Shown: positions 20,896 through 31,870, counted from the first letter of the stretch. The stretch is 64,000 nucleotides of DNA from Maniola hyperantus (GCF_902806685.2 NC_048538.1:2356001-2420000); one strand, 5' to 3'. Notes: generated by a model not told the origin, from the letters alone. Numbers and translations: made by a program.

Positions 20896-21831
20896 ATGTG
20901 ATATTTTCATGTCAGCCACCGTCGGATCCGATTATATTTATCACAAAATATCTGAGATTAACCTGAGTCGAAATCTCGTTCTCTAAATAGATTCGTTTGC
21001 CGAAGACTGTGACCCATTGCATTATTATGCGAAGAAAAATCCTACCATTATATAATGGATTCGGAATGTATTATAGCAAGGGGTCACCACCTTTAGCAAT
21101 GAGGAATACGGTGCAGACTGCAGAGAGAGACAGGTATAAATTTCCATATCATGACCATTGGTTGCCATCGGTTAACGTAAAAGAACCGTAGTACAAACTG
21201 AGAACTCTACAAACACAGTCGGGTCGTCCACGCGGACCCTTGCGGGTCTCGGGGTAACTGTTTGGGGCGATGGCCCCCTTGAGTGGTGGCAACGCCGCCT
21301 GCAACTACAGGCGGGTCGCGGGGTGTGACCACTGGTCAGATGGTGTCAACTCTACAAATAAGGTAGAGTTGACCTTTTAAAGCACCACCTTAAAATTTCC
21401 CACCGGCTCTCGGATCAATATCAAATTGCTCGGTGACTGCAAAAACGCGACAATGGCTGCGATATCGATAGAATCACGACTTTCGATAAACAGTCGGTAA
21501 ACGAAGAGCCCACCACTACGGTCGGTCCTCACTTTAGGAGAAAGGAAACAAACATTGATGACTTACAGATAACCGACGAATCACTTGAAGTTAAAGTTGT
21601 TACGTCGGATAAAGTGGCTTTTGAGATTTTTTAAACCATTGAAATCTTCTGCAATTTAGAATAGTTAGTGCTATAAAGTAGGCATACTTTCTTCTTGAGT
21701 TAATTTTGGTAAATCGAGGAACTAAATCGGAACGATTTTGCTGCTTTGTACATCTACAAGATGACGAGAGAAGTATGTGGGTGTGGAAAAGTATACTATG
21801 CGCGTCCAATGGAAAACGTCCAATGTTTTTT
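20896..21831. other. no supported gene; GC-rich patch
   Basis: 21215-21330 is GC-rich (GGGGCGATGGCCCCCTTGAG) and followed by a small hairpin CAACTCTAC/GTAGAGTTG near 21350. No domain or repeat match in the window. Confidence 0.35.
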
Positions 21832-22182
21832 TAAAAAATTTTTACAAAAAAAATAAAAACCGACGTCGTTACACAAACACTAAAAATTGAAAAATAATTT
21901 AATTTATTACCGAATATATTATATATACAAGAGTTAATATAGTTTCATAATAATACTTTTTGGTGCCGGTGCCAGTTAGCTTTAGCTGCGCGAATCGTCT
22001 AGACTTCATATTTTTATGGGACTCCACAATGGCACCTCATTGGCACCGACCCCAAAAAATATTATTATGAAACTATATTAACTCTTGTATATATAATATA
22101 TTCGGTAATAAATTAAATTATTTTTCAATTTTTAGTGTTTGTGTAACGAAGTCGGTTTTTATTTTTTTTGTAAAAATTTTTT
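21832..22182. repeat. large near-perfect inverted repeat (about 142-bp arms)
   Basis: The left arm 21832-21974 runs from AAAAAATTTTTACAAAAAAA to GGTGCCGGTGCCA. The right arm 22041-22182 is its near-exact complement, from TGGCACCGACCCC to TTTTGTAAAAATTTTTT. The loop is 66 bases. The arms include AAAAACCGAC(G/T)TCGTTACAC, the left end of the GTCGGTTAAAA repeat. Confidence 0.9.
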
Positions 22183-22506
22183 ATTTCACAATTTTTAGTG
22201 GCCCCATGGAATTATGCTATGACTGGTTAAAAATCTACTGTTTACTAAGCTATTACACTGATCGCGAGCAATTTACTCTTATCCGTTGAGGAGTTCCAGT
22301 ATCTATCTTCGAAGATGTTCATCAGATCTTCACCAAATTAAAATGGGACCAACTTTGAAGTATACCCTTTCAAACAAAAAAAGAATTTTCAAAATCGGTC
22401 CAGGCGTTTTCGAGTAATCGGGGAACATACATAAAAAAAAAAAAAAAAAAAAAAAAGATTCCGACGAATTGAGAACCTCCTCCTTTTTTTGAAGTCGGTT
22501 AAAAAA
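22183..22506. repeat. remainder of GTCGGTTAAAA-ended repeat
   Basis: Ends GAACCTCCTCCTTTTTTTGA then AGTCGGTTAAAAAAA, and contains a poly-A stretch at 22434-22456. With the preceding palindrome it would make a roughly 660-bp element bounded by AAAAACCGAC and GTCGGTTAAAA. Class unknown. Confidence 0.55.
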
Positions 22507-22605
22507 ACAATTTTAATCAAGCAGTATAGGCAGATATGTACATTTTTTGTCTTTCGCCAAACGGGTGAGCCAGTTTGTTGGCGAGCTGGCGCTCCTTAAA
22601 AATAA

Positions 22606-22799
22606 TCCATACTAATATTATAAATGCGAAAGTGTGTCTGTCTGTCTGCTAGCCTTTCACGGCCCATCCGTTCAACTGATTTTGACGAAATTTGGTACTG
22701 ATATTACTTGCATCCCGGGGAAGGATATAGGCTACTTTTTATACACGGGATTTTAAAAAACCTAAATCCACACGGACGAAGTAGCGGGCATCAGCTAGT
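22606..22799 (+). mobile_element. Helitron-like element, CTGTCTG type
   Basis: TCCATACTAATATTATAAAT, GCGAAAGTGTGTCTGTCTGT, GCTAGCCTTTCACGGCCCAT, ATTTTGACGAAATTTGGTAC, then CACACGGACGAAGTAGCGGG (worn hairpin) and CATCAGCTAGT. Starts TC, ends CTAG|T, as expected for a Helitron. Confidence 0.8.
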
Positions 22800-22964
22800 T
22801 AATATCTAATAAATGATTCCCATACTTATATTCTAACTTAAATACCTTGTATTCAACGCTGCCTGAGCCTTCTAATCCTAGACAGCGGTGAATCGATAAG
22901 TAAATACCAACAAATAGTACTTCGCATGACATACCTAAAAGGCATAAAAGCACTACTTACTCAC

Positions 22965-23240
22965 GATGTTTTCCTTTACTGTTCAGTAAGTAGGTAACTG
23001 CATCCGATTCCGAAAAGTTAAAGATTCAATTAGGATTCAATAGGGATCAAACCCTCGACCATATTCGATCATATTGCATGCTATAATAGGCAGAGTTTGG
23101 CTGTACCTTTTTGTTTTTGTAATATCTCCACTGTTTACCCATATTCGCAATAAAGAAATTTGAATTGAATTGAATTGACCTCCCGAATAGAAGGCGGAAG
23201 TCTTAGCCAGTAGGCTATCACGACTTCTAACTAGCTACTA
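22965..23240 (-). mobile_element. SINE family 2 split by a LINE tail
   Basis: CACGATGTTTTCCTTTACTG, then GGGATCAAACCCTCGACC (B-box region) at 23043-23060, and CTCCCGAATAGAAGGCGGAA with TTAGCCAGTAGGCTATCACG (head) at 23181-23222. The two halves are separated by the insert at 23061-23176. Confidence 0.7.
23061..23176 (+). mobile_element. truncated LINE 3' tail inserted in SINE
   Basis: TTTTGTAATATCTCCACTGT then ACCCATATTCGCAATAAAGA ends in a (TTGAA) tail. GACC stands on both sides (23057-23060 and 23177-23180), a short TSD. No coding part is left. Confidence 0.65.
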
Positions 23241-24122
23241 GTAGTTAGTACCATTGAGTCAATAACAACAAAGTAAATATAAGCAATCGTTAAAATAAAT
23301 GTACAGCGGACCTACTTTTGAGGCAGATTGTGCTCAATTTATCAAAACTAGTTTGTGAAGAAAGGTTACAGAACAAGACGACAGCCCGTGGTACGGCGGG
23401 AGACCGCACGGGCTCGTCACGTAGTCGCTACCGGCACCAATCTCGACTCTAGACCACTCTCACTGCATCAAATAGGGAACCTGCGACCTTCCGAATAATA
23501 GGCGGACGTCTTAACCACTAGGCTACCATCCTAACTATCTATACTACTAGTTAGTACCATTGATTTAATAACAACAAAGTAAATGTGGGGCTTACATTTG
23601 AGGCAGATTGTGCCCAATTTATTAAAACTAGTTTAATGACGAATGAAGATGAATTTATCTGAAAACCGTATAACTTCGAAAAATAGGAGGCCGAAGTGTT
23701 AACAACAAGACTATCACATCTTTTTTCATAAATTTTAACAAACAAAAATACATCGTGTCCAATACGCATTTTGCATGATGTCTACAAAACATGATATGTA
23801 AGTACTAAAATTGAGCCTCAATAGCTCAACCGGTATAGGAGAGGACTGAAAACCGAAAGGTCGACGGTTCAAACCCCGCCCGTCGTTCCTACTCCTAGCA
23901 CAAGCCTGACGCTTAATTGGAGAGGAAAGGGGAATATTAGTCTTTTAACATGGCTAATATTCTTTAAAAAAAAAGTATCAAAACTAGTTTGTGAAGAAAG
24001 GTTACAGAACAAGACGACAGCCTGTGGTACGGCGGTAGTGGGCACGGGCTCGTCACGGAGTGGCTACCGGCACCAATATCGAATCTAGATCACTCTCACT
24101 GCATCAAAAAGAACACCGCGAC
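23190..24122 (+). repeat. local segmental duplication, three partial copies
   Basis: TTAGTACCATTGA...AATAACAACAAAGTAAAT occurs at 23244 and 23551; TTGAGGCAGATTGTG at 23319 and 23598. ATCAAAACTAGTTTGTGAAG and about 130 bp beyond it occur at 23341 and 23976. Each unit starts with a reverse SINE-2 head scrap (23190, 23475, 23680). Confidence 0.8.
23813..23974 (+). mobile_element. tRNA-derived SINE, family 1
   Basis: Head GAGCCTCAATAGCTCAACCG, B box GGTTCAAACCC, poly-A end. A few bases after the B box (the CACTATT stretch) are missing. It sits in the duplicated block and separates copies 2 and 3. Confidence 0.85.
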
Positions 24123-24376
24123 GTAAAGAAAGCAACGTCAGGTGCGCTCCCATTTCACTTTCCAATGACTTATCTTTGAAGACGTTTCCAACGAATTTGA
24201 ACTTTAAATCCAACACGTTACAGTAGAAATTCCATTAGCGAATGCGATATTGAGTCAGAACGGTTAATTATCAAGATTTGCACGGAAACCCTTTAAGATA
24301 CTAATTGTAGGCGCTTATTCTATTCGGAAACCTTTGGAATGCATTAGAAAATGTACTTAACTGTCGACATATATAC

Positions 24377-24470
24377 AATACGCGGCCGAAAGTGATGTAC
24401 ATCGACCTTTAGAAAGAGGTAGCAGATTTGTTAGAGCACTGTCTCTGTCGTTGAGACCGACAAAACAACC
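24377..24470 (+). repeat. half MITE (CAGTACGCGGC family)
   Basis: ATACGCGGCCGAAAGTGATG, then ACATCGACCTTTAGAAAGAG and GTAGCAGATTTGTTAGAGCA match the MITE at 8982-9153. The other arm is absent. Confidence 0.65.
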
Positions 24471-24599
24471 GACAAATGAGGTTGGAACTTGGAACTTACT
24501 TTGTCTGACGTAATTAATGCTTTTAGTTTATTGATCGTCTCATTCGTACATAGTTTGCATACCTATCTGAAGTATATTTTTACATTTAAAAAAATCGAA

Positions 24600-24870
24600 T
24601 AGATAAATAAATTTGCAGTCCTGCGCGTTGCTGGAACGAGCTGCAGGTCAAATCCACGCTCTTTTATCATTTAGATAATCTTCAATTGTGTGACATGCTT
24701 TTTTCAGGAGCATACTTTTAATAGATTTTTTTAAACTTGTGTAAAGGCAAGTCCAAAATAGTTTGCAGGATTTTGTTATAAAAGGTTTTACCCACAAATG
24801 ACTTTTGGAGTTTCCTGAGGCGGAAGGTAGGAGTTATTACGGTTTCTTGTTATAAATAAAAACACAAGTT
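24600..24870. mobile_element. LINE 3' UTR fragment
   Basis: TTGCAGTCCTGCGCGTTGCT, GGAACGAGCTGCAGGTCAAA, then CCACGCTCTTTTATCATTTA recurs at 46808-46905. At 46.8 kb this block adjoins the AAGTTTATACGAATAAA-type LINE 3' end, so it is part of a LINE 3' region in reverse. Confidence 0.55.
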
Positions 24871-25064
24871 AAGGTGGTAATATTTCAATATGTTGATTAA
24901 AACATGTAATACAAAGTAACCTACAAAAAAAAAAGAAAATCGTACAATTAAACACGCTGCATAGCCAATAAAAAATGTCCCATAAACAAAAGCAATTTAT
25001 ATAGAGCATTGCCGGTGCAAACAAAAAACTAATCGACCAAACAAACGATGAGATCTATATTATA

Positions 25065-25220
25065 GTACGCGACAGGGCGAAATGGCAATCGGAGAGGGAA
25101 CGCCCCGCACACCCGCACAGCCCCCGCGCTAGCCCGGTGTTGGCGAGCGCAGGTGACGCGCGGGTGTGCAGGGCGTCTCTCCGTCTAATACCCCATTTGC
25201 CATCTCAACCTGTCGCAGAT
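25065..25220. mobile_element. palindromic MITE, GCGACAGG termini
   Basis: Left GTACGCGACAGG...ATGGCAATCGG is mirrored by ATTTGCCATCTCAACCTGTCGC. The centre is GC-rich with ACCCGCACAGCCCCCGCGCT and GCGCGGGTGTGCAGGGCGTC. Second copy at 51714-51841. Confidence 0.75.
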
Positions 25221-25326
25221 TATACCTACTCTTTCAACACGAACAGTTACATTAGTACGGCATTAACATACATACTTCACTGACGTAAAATATTTATCTC
25301 GGGTTATCAAAAGTATCTCATCTATT

Positions 25327-25437
25327 GTGGATCAAGAACAGCCATTGATACACCGAGAGACCGCGGAAAATCTTGACAAGGTGCTTGAAAGTGCCTACAT
25401 GAAATTGACCCAGCTAAGGCATGACATGATGTGGTAC
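25327..25437 (+). pseudogene. short open segment cut by a MITE, unknown
   Basis: From ATG at 25327 the frame reads MDQEQPLIHRETAENLDKVL then ESAYMKLTQLRHDMMWY before running into the MITE. The composition looks protein-like rather than repeat-like, but I recognise no family and see no splice or promoter context. Confidence 0.2.
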
Positions 25438-25789
25438 CAGCCCCCCAATTGTGTCAGAAAAACGTATTCACCGTTATCGCAATCGTCAACGAATTCTGCC
25501 CTTTGTTTGGCTGTGAACAAAATGTAAATAGCGAATCAACCAACCAAGAGCCTCAATAGCTCAACCGGTATAGGAGTGGACTGAAAACCGAAAGGTCGAC
25601 GGTTCAAACCCCGCCCGTTGCACTATTGTCGTACCTACTCCTAGCACAAGCTTGACGCTTAATTGGAGAGGAAAGGGGAATATTAGTCATTTAAAAAATG
25701 GCTAATATTCTTTTTTTTTAAAAAAGGGAAGAATTTTTTGATGATTACGATAACGATGAATACATTTTTCTTACACAATCGGGGGGTTG
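25438..25789. mobile_element. CAGCCCCCC MITE split by a SINE
   Basis: Left part 25438-25547 matches the first half of the MITE at 6211. The right part, AGAATTTTTTGATGATTACG to CAATCGGGGGGTTG, follows the SINE. TGTGGTA and TACCACA lie outside the two ends, so the target itself may have been palindromic. Confidence 0.8.
25548..25727 (+). mobile_element. tRNA-derived SINE, family 1, nested in MITE
   Basis: Complete SINE with A box, B box and a T/A-rich tail, inserted in the loop of the MITE next to CAACCAACCAA. The SINE insertion is therefore younger than this MITE copy. Confidence 0.85.
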
Positions 25790-25814
25790 TTACCACAAAA
25801 CTATGACATGAGGC

Positions 25815-25998
25815 TATTCTCATCATAATCAACCCATGGCCAACTCACTACAGAGCACGAGTCCACTCTCAGAATGAGAAGGGTTTTGGCCCTAGTCTCG
25901 CTGGCCAAGTGCGGATTAGCAGACTTCACAAGAACATTATTGAGAACTCTCAGGCATGCCTCACGATGTTTTCCTAACCGTTAAAGCAAGTCAAGCAC
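25815..25998 (-). mobile_element. SINE family 2, 3' two-thirds
   Basis: Minus-strand body: CATCATAATCAACCCATGGC, ACAGAGCACGAGTCCACTCT, GCAGACTTCACAAGAACATT, CTCACGATGTTTTCC. The tRNA-like head is lost. Confidence 0.7.
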
Positions 25999-27164
25999 CT
26001 TAAAAATTTCCCATGACCTCTTAGTCTAGGATGCGCGGGCGCAGGCAGCATGTTTAATGACAGATCATTTAGCATGCTTAGTAACTTAGTACCACAGTCA
26101 GTATTAAGATGTCTGAATGTATTTTGACAGGCAATTTTTTCATGTACCTCCAAGTATATTAAGGCTAATATTTAACGAATTATTTTTGATGAATGCGGTA
26201 TTCGCCTGAAGTTCTTAAATCTCTACCTACATAGTGCATTTATGTCATTTTTTTACAAAATACGACAAGGTGCTTCAGTAACTTAATAATTTTTATGCCA
26301 TCTTTAACTAGTATTATCTAGATTATAATATGCCATATTTTGTACAAACATTTTATTATTGTATTGTTCTATGCCGATCTGACTTTCGTAATGAGTCTAA
26401 ATCGAAATAAATAAATACAAACAAACAATAGTGTAAAATAATAAGTGCAAAGCTATTGCGGCTGCTGTTTTGAGAGATTAATCGACCAGTTTTTGTTCTG
26501 TTTCAGTTTTAGGGTTTTAGGTTTTAAGTTGTTATTGTCGATGGTATTTAATTAAACAATTATATGATTTTGTTTTACTGATAAAATTAGTACATTAAAT
26601 CATTTATAAGTAGATTAAGTCATTTCCATTACACGTTCGGAGCTATATTTAAAAAAAAAATTATGTACAAAATGTGAACGGTCGCTCTATTTATATAGTT
26701 GTCCTACAATAGATGTGTATACCTTTAAGTGGAATGTCACACAGAACAAGACTGTATTATTTATTTTTAAGTGCATTGAGAACGGTGTACTGAAATTAAA
26801 AAAAAAAAAACAAAGTCTCTTCCCACCGTCTGTCCCTCTGTACGATTAGATTTTGTAGTAGTTGTGAGTATTGATTGCACCACATCACTATTAGAGAGCC
26901 GTAAACAATAGAAAACACTCGAAACGCCATTTTTGTCTCCGGGATAAAAAATTGACTATAGGTAGATATTAATTTAAGCCATCAGACTCCTTTGCGATAG
27001 TTATTCATATCCATATGCAATCCGTCCAAACCGTTGCCTCCGTTGGAGCGTGATTCAAGGATAAACCATCAATGCAATCAACTAACAACCCAACAAACAA
27101 ACATTTGGATAGTGATTCCATCGAAACCGGTAGACGGGAAAACACATTGTCAATGAAAATTTTA
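25999..27164. other. no recognisable gene
   Basis: AT-rich. ATCGAAATAAATAAATACAA at 26402 may be a LINE tail. No other match. Confidence 0.35.
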
Positions 27165-27690
27165 TAGTGTACTAGTTTCTGCCGGCGGCTTCGCCCGCGT
27201 GGGCTACAGGAAACAAATGTCATTTTTTTTTCAGAAACAAACATTATAACATCAGGACGCACACCCTGAACAGCACCGAATAACACATATAACCTTCCAA
27301 CCCCCATTTCATCCCTTTAGGGGGGGATTTTCCCATAGTCGTTTCTTAGCTGAAACGGTACCATACAAACTTTCATCCCCTATTTTACCACCCTTATGTG
27401 CGAATTTTTCAAAAATCCTACAACACGTATTTCTTAATTTGTGACCGAAAACCCAAATACCAATTTTCATGCAAATAACTTGAAAAATGACGGACTTTCA
27501 TACAAACTTCCATCCCCTATTTAACCCACTTAGGGGTGGAATTTCGAAAAATCCTTTCTTAGTGGACACCTACTCTTTACAAAGAATAGACCCTCCAAAT
27601 TTCGTGTCTTTAGGACCAGCGGTTTAGGCTGTGCGTTGATATATATGTCAGTCAGTCAGTCAGGACTTTGAATTTTATATATATAGATAC
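27165..27690 (-). mobile_element. Helitron-like element, long GACTGACT variant
   Basis: Minus-strand 3' end at the left edge: ACTAGTTTCTGCCGGCGGCT with a hairpin GCGGGCGAAGCCGCC on the reverse strand. The body has repeated CATCCCCTATTT..CCC..TTAGGGG blocks and GACTGACTGACTGAC at the far end. Part of it recurs at 28370-28550. Confidence 0.6.
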
Positions 27691-27715
27691 GGTATATGGT
27701 ATACTAGTGTATACT

Positions 27716-27785
27716 CATGTGTACTAGTCGGGCTAACGTGCGTCGACTAAATACGTGAGTATAGCCGGTGAGAGATATTATATAT
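27716..27785 (+). repeat. GGGCTAACGT dispersed repeat
   Basis: CGGGCTAACGTGCGTCGACT, AAATACGTGAGTATAGCCGG and GAGAGATATTATA match 312-392 near the window start. Confidence 0.6.
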
Positions 27786-28369
27786 ACGGTTTTCAACTCC
27801 CACAATTTCTTAAATAAATAAAGTAGCTCTAAAAGTCGCGTGCACAGAAGTTGTTTAGTACAGGCATTCCCAATCATTGATAAATAAATAATAAATTCAA
27901 GGTGATGAATGGAGGTGTCTTAATTTATTCGGTAGGGCCGTACGATCGCTACGAAAATATTTTGACATATCACCTTGGCTATGATTGGGTTTCTTTTTAA
28001 ATTAAACATAGTAGGTGCGTGCCACTATGATCTTTTAATATCATTAAACAATCTATCTGTGGGTACCCTTTCAGTAGATATGTATCATGTAAATATATCA
28101 TGACTTAATTTATTTTTATATCTTTATCAATTCATCGATTTATTCAATATATGTATATATTTGTTTGGACGGACGTAACGGAAGAATCAAACGTTCTTAA
28201 CTTTATGGATGATGATATTTCTTAACAATGATCTATGTGTCATAGTCCGACTTCCAAGTAATATTTGCTCAGAGATTTAAGCTGTATAAAGATCAGCAAA
28301 GGCAAAAGAAAAAGTTTGAATTGTGAAGTAGTATTTTCAAAAATTGTGAAATACGTATTTTTTATTCTT
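27786..28369. other. no recognisable feature
   Basis: AT-rich, no match. Confidence 0.4.
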
Positions 28370-28550
28370 AATCGAAAGTCATACAAACTTCCATCCCCCA
28401 TTTACCCCCCTTAGGAGTAGAATTTCGAAAGATCCTTTCTTAGTGGATACCTACTCTTTACAAAGAAATACACCCTCCAAATTTCATGTCTCTAGGACCA
28501 GCGGTTTAGGCTGTGCGTTGATATATAAGTCAGTCAGTCAGGACTTAACC
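28370..28550 (-). mobile_element. Helitron-like fragment, long GACTGACT variant
   Basis: CATACAAACTTCCATCCCCC, CTTTCTTAGTGGATACCTAC, AGGACCAGCGGTTTAGGCTG and (GTCA)n match 27500-27660. The 3' hairpin is missing. Confidence 0.6.
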
Positions 28551-29280
28551 TACTATATTTTTTAAAGCAAACAAAAATATGGTCACTAACAAAAATATGG
28601 ATAAGAGTAAAGGATATGGCGAAAGATATAAGTTACAACCACACGCAACCAATTTTCTTATTGTATGGAAATATGCACCTGCCTACATAAACAGTTTTCA
28701 TATCTGAGAAAAACGCCACGACGCAAACAATGGCCCACGGCAAGTTTTCTCCGACGTTTTCCATTTAGCTAGCACTCACTTGACTTTCCACACACAATTG
28801 ATGGCATCACTTTCTATGTCAATAGAAATTATCGCCCGTCCCTAGTGATTAATATCACCTTATTGTAGACTTTAGCTGGTTGTAATAAGGCGCTTCGTGG
28901 TTCTTCTTTAAATGGTGCGACAGTCGGTTTCTTTTAATATTATCAACATTTTAGCCCCAAACAGAGTGTGCGTAAAGTATTATCCAAACGATATTTGTCA
29001 TTGTCGATTGTTTAGATAATAATATGATAGCCTTTTTGAATACAGAGTATAGTTTAGTTTGAATAGTCTAACAAACCTTAATACGCTATCTATTATAAGC
29101 AATGCCGTCTCCTATTGATGGTTGGTGTCTATCAGGGATAATATGATTAGGTGTAAATTCCATATAAGAGGTGTTTTTAGCACAGTGTTGCAGACCATTT
29201 TGCCTTGAATTTTGACCTGAAGAAGGTTGCTTGTATTTCTAATTATACATAGGTATTCGAAATATATATAAAATATCACT
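28551..29280. other. no recognisable feature
   Basis: No gene or repeat recognised. Confidence 0.4.
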
Positions 29281-29480
29281 ACCCATTTTATAAATGCGAA
29301 AGTGTGTTTGTTTGTGCAACGGATCACCGTAATTTTTTACATGGGTATAGTTAAAAACTTGGAGAGTGATATAGACTATAGATATAGAGTGATAGTGACT
29401 TTTTTCGGAAAATCAAAGAGTTCCCACAGGATTTTCAAAAACCTAAATCCACGCGTACGAAGTCGCGAGAATCTGCTAGT
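29281..29480 (+). mobile_element. Helitron-like element, TTTGTTTGTTGG type, internal deletion
   Basis: ATTTTATAAATGCGAAAGTG, TGTGCAACGGATCACCGTAA, then CACGCGTACGAAGTCGCGAG and AATCTGCTAGT. About 30 bp of the TTTGTTGG..CGTCGC block is deleted. Confidence 0.7.
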
Positions 29481-29545
29481 ATATTTATAATGAGTAAAAC
29501 ATTCCTATTAACCACATATTTTAGTTCACATAACAGCTCTACTTA

Positions 29546-29771
29546 AATTGAGTATTTGACTACATCAAAAATAAATTATTTCTCAGTGATTATTAGATAG
29601 AGGGTCTTCCAAAATACGTAAAATCCACGTCCTTTGTCAGTTTTAAGTATAATGACCATTTTAAATTATCGATTAAACTAAAAAAGTACGTCATTCGCAT
29701 AGGTACTAAGTGCGCGTTTTGACGTTTGATAAAAAGTTACTGATTTGACTAGTTGTCAAATACCGTATTGT
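29546..29771. mobile_element. MITE, GTATTTGACTA termini, copy 1
   Basis: AATTGAGTATTTGACTACAT at the left and GTCAAATACCGTATT at the right are inverted. The body ATCAAAAATAAATTATTTCT and TAGAGGGTCTTCCAAAATAC recurs at 31645-31870 and 59838-60101. Non-coding. Confidence 0.7.
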
Positions 29772-30535
29772 CATAAGCTCACAGTAGCCATGTACCTAGA
29801 TTGTCCGGAATCTGACGCATAAAAGAAAGTCCCCCGCTTTTCCATTAAATCATTACAGAGTTCTCATTCATCACGTCACCCTGTATCAGCCTTAAGATTC
29901 AGGTCTCAAGTCCCGACCCCTGCCCCCAATCTGTAACAACGTCGGATCGATGCGTCGCAGTGACTAATGGAGCTTAATTCAATCAGGCAATATTAATGCT
30001 TCCAGTAAATTACTCTTAATTCGATCATACGTGGGGGCATCAAGATAATTCGAGCTCTTATTAAGATTCTCATGCGCATTTTTATCCACTTCTTTCCCAT
30101 TTGTCTAAACCAATATACCTAATATTTCGCAGTTTTTTTTAAAAAATCTTTAATGAACATATTATCCCTTCCACCACCAGCTTTTCTGTCACCAGGTGGC
30201 GATATTAGTCGCGGTGAAATGTCTCGTAAAATTTTTTGTGACTCAAAACTAACTGCACTGGCAGTTTCTATCTGAAGGTCAATTTAGTAACAATGCGTCA
30301 TGATCTTGCAATTATTTTGCACTTTCGGCATGAAGGCTATTAACTTCTGCTGCTTATAAGTATAACCTTATATAATATATATAATATATTTTAATATTTT
30401 GTATTATATCTTACTGCTTGAATATACATTTTGTAAGTATGTGCCGATAAAACCTGTGATGTACGGACCTTGCTTTACTTTTGTTATTTCATGAGATGCC
30501 TATGAGTTATCTATGATATACAATATTAGGTTCAG
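29772..30535. other. no recognisable feature
   Basis: AT-rich, no supported gene. Confidence 0.4.
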
Positions 30536-30536
30536 A

Positions 30537-31290
30537 CATTCCATATTTAAACAGCGTAGAAGCTGGCAGACCCCCACTAGGTGGACAGACAACATCAAGC
30601 GAGTCGCAGAGAGCCACTGGATACAGATGGCGTAAGAACGCATTTTTTTAAAAATAAAAATGGCAAGCAAACGAGCAGGCGGATCACCTGATATTAAGTG
30701 ATTACCGCCGCCCATGAACATTTTCAGTACCAGAGGAATCACCCAATGCATTGCCGGCCTTTCAGGAGTTTGTTGGTACGCCCCTTGAATAAACCCATGT
30801 GTTAATCTAATGGGAACACCGCCGAAGGGAGTTGATTCCATAGTTTGCATGTGCGTGGAAAAAAGGATCTGGCAATGGGTGGTCGAGGTGCACCTGACAC
30901 CCAGTTGGTGAGGGTGGAATTGTTTGCGGTGGCGTGCGGTTCGGTTGTAGAAAAAGCAAACACGCAAAGAGAGCTTACGTCTCTGCCGTGCTCCAAGCTT
31001 TCCAACGAGCCGGTTAGTTTGTGATCGTCCACAAGTCGAACAGTCCGCCTTTGGATCCGATCAAATGGAAGGATTTGGTAGTGGGGTGCTCCGGCCCAAA
31101 GGTGAGAGCAGTACTCCATATGTAGGCGGACTTGCGCTTTATAGAGAAGGAGCCTGTGCTCGGGCGCGAAGTACCGCTTTGTTCTGTTGAGCACCCCAAG
31201 CTTTTTGGAGGTTAATTGAGGAAGTAGTAAAAGAGGATTGTCTCTACAAGAGACCTACGTCCAGTAGTGAATGTCTATCGTTAGACAACG
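30537..31290 (+). mobile_element. RTE LINE 3' end split by another LINE
   Basis: The left part encodes RRSWQTPTRWTDNIKRVAES then HWIQMA up to about 30635. The right part from about 31232 (TCTCTACAAGAGACCTACGT then CCAGTAGTGAATGTC) is the remaining RTE C-terminal/3' end. Between them lies a minus-strand LINE fragment. Confidence 0.7.
30640..31215 (-). mobile_element. CR1/Jockey-type LINE RT C-terminus and 3' UTR
   Basis: The minus strand encodes LGVLNRTKRYFAPEHRLLLY, KAQVRLHMEYCSHLWAGAPH, FDRIQRRTVRLVDDHKLTGS and, after a frame change, RSFFPRTCKLWNQLPSAVFP. These are the standard C-terminal blocks of a LINE polymerase (LYKAQVR..EYCSHLW.GA, IQRRAVR..D, FLPRT..LWN.LP..VF). Stops and a frame change show it is dead. 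Some residues between the QRR and PRT blocks are missing compared with the usual layout. Confidence 0.8.
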
Positions 31291-31644
31291 ACGACTATAT
31301 TTACTTATTCAATATGCGTCAATATTATATTAGCACAACATGATAGAGTTATTAATTTATCTAAAGCATTAGATACGCTAGATACGTGTGTCCAATATTT
31401 TAATAGCACGAATCAAATTTTTTTGCTATGCTATTGAAATCACGTTCATAGTTAACTTAAGCATTATTTACAAATATAGCCTTAAATGATCACAAAAAAC
31501 CACCGATTCGGTTACCGCAACAGTCGTAAAGATTAGATTGAACCGTGAAAACAAAAGTGAGGTATTCGAACATTATGTAATCGACGTAACCAGCGAGATG
31601 TACCAACCAGGGCTACCATCAATCGGTATAATAATTCAGGACAA

Positions 31645-31870
31645 TTGGGCTGATGACTATGTCAAAAATAAATTATTTCTTAGGAATTGCTAAATACAGG
31701 GTCTTCCAAAATTCGTGAAATCCACGTTCGCTATTAGTTTTAAGTATGTTAACCATTTTCAATTATCAATTAAACTAAAAAAAATTACGTCAAATTACGT
31801 CAAACGTGTATGCGAGCTAAGCGAGCGTTTAGACATTTGATAAACAGTCGCTGATTTGACTAGTAGTCAT
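31645..31870. mobile_element. MITE, GTATTTGACTA family, copy 2
   Basis: TCAAAAATAAATTATTTCTT, CAGGGTCTTCCAAAATTCGT and GCTGATTTGACTAGTAGTCA match copy 1; termini are worn. It has a small extra repeat AAATTACGTCAAATTACGTC. Confidence 0.65.
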
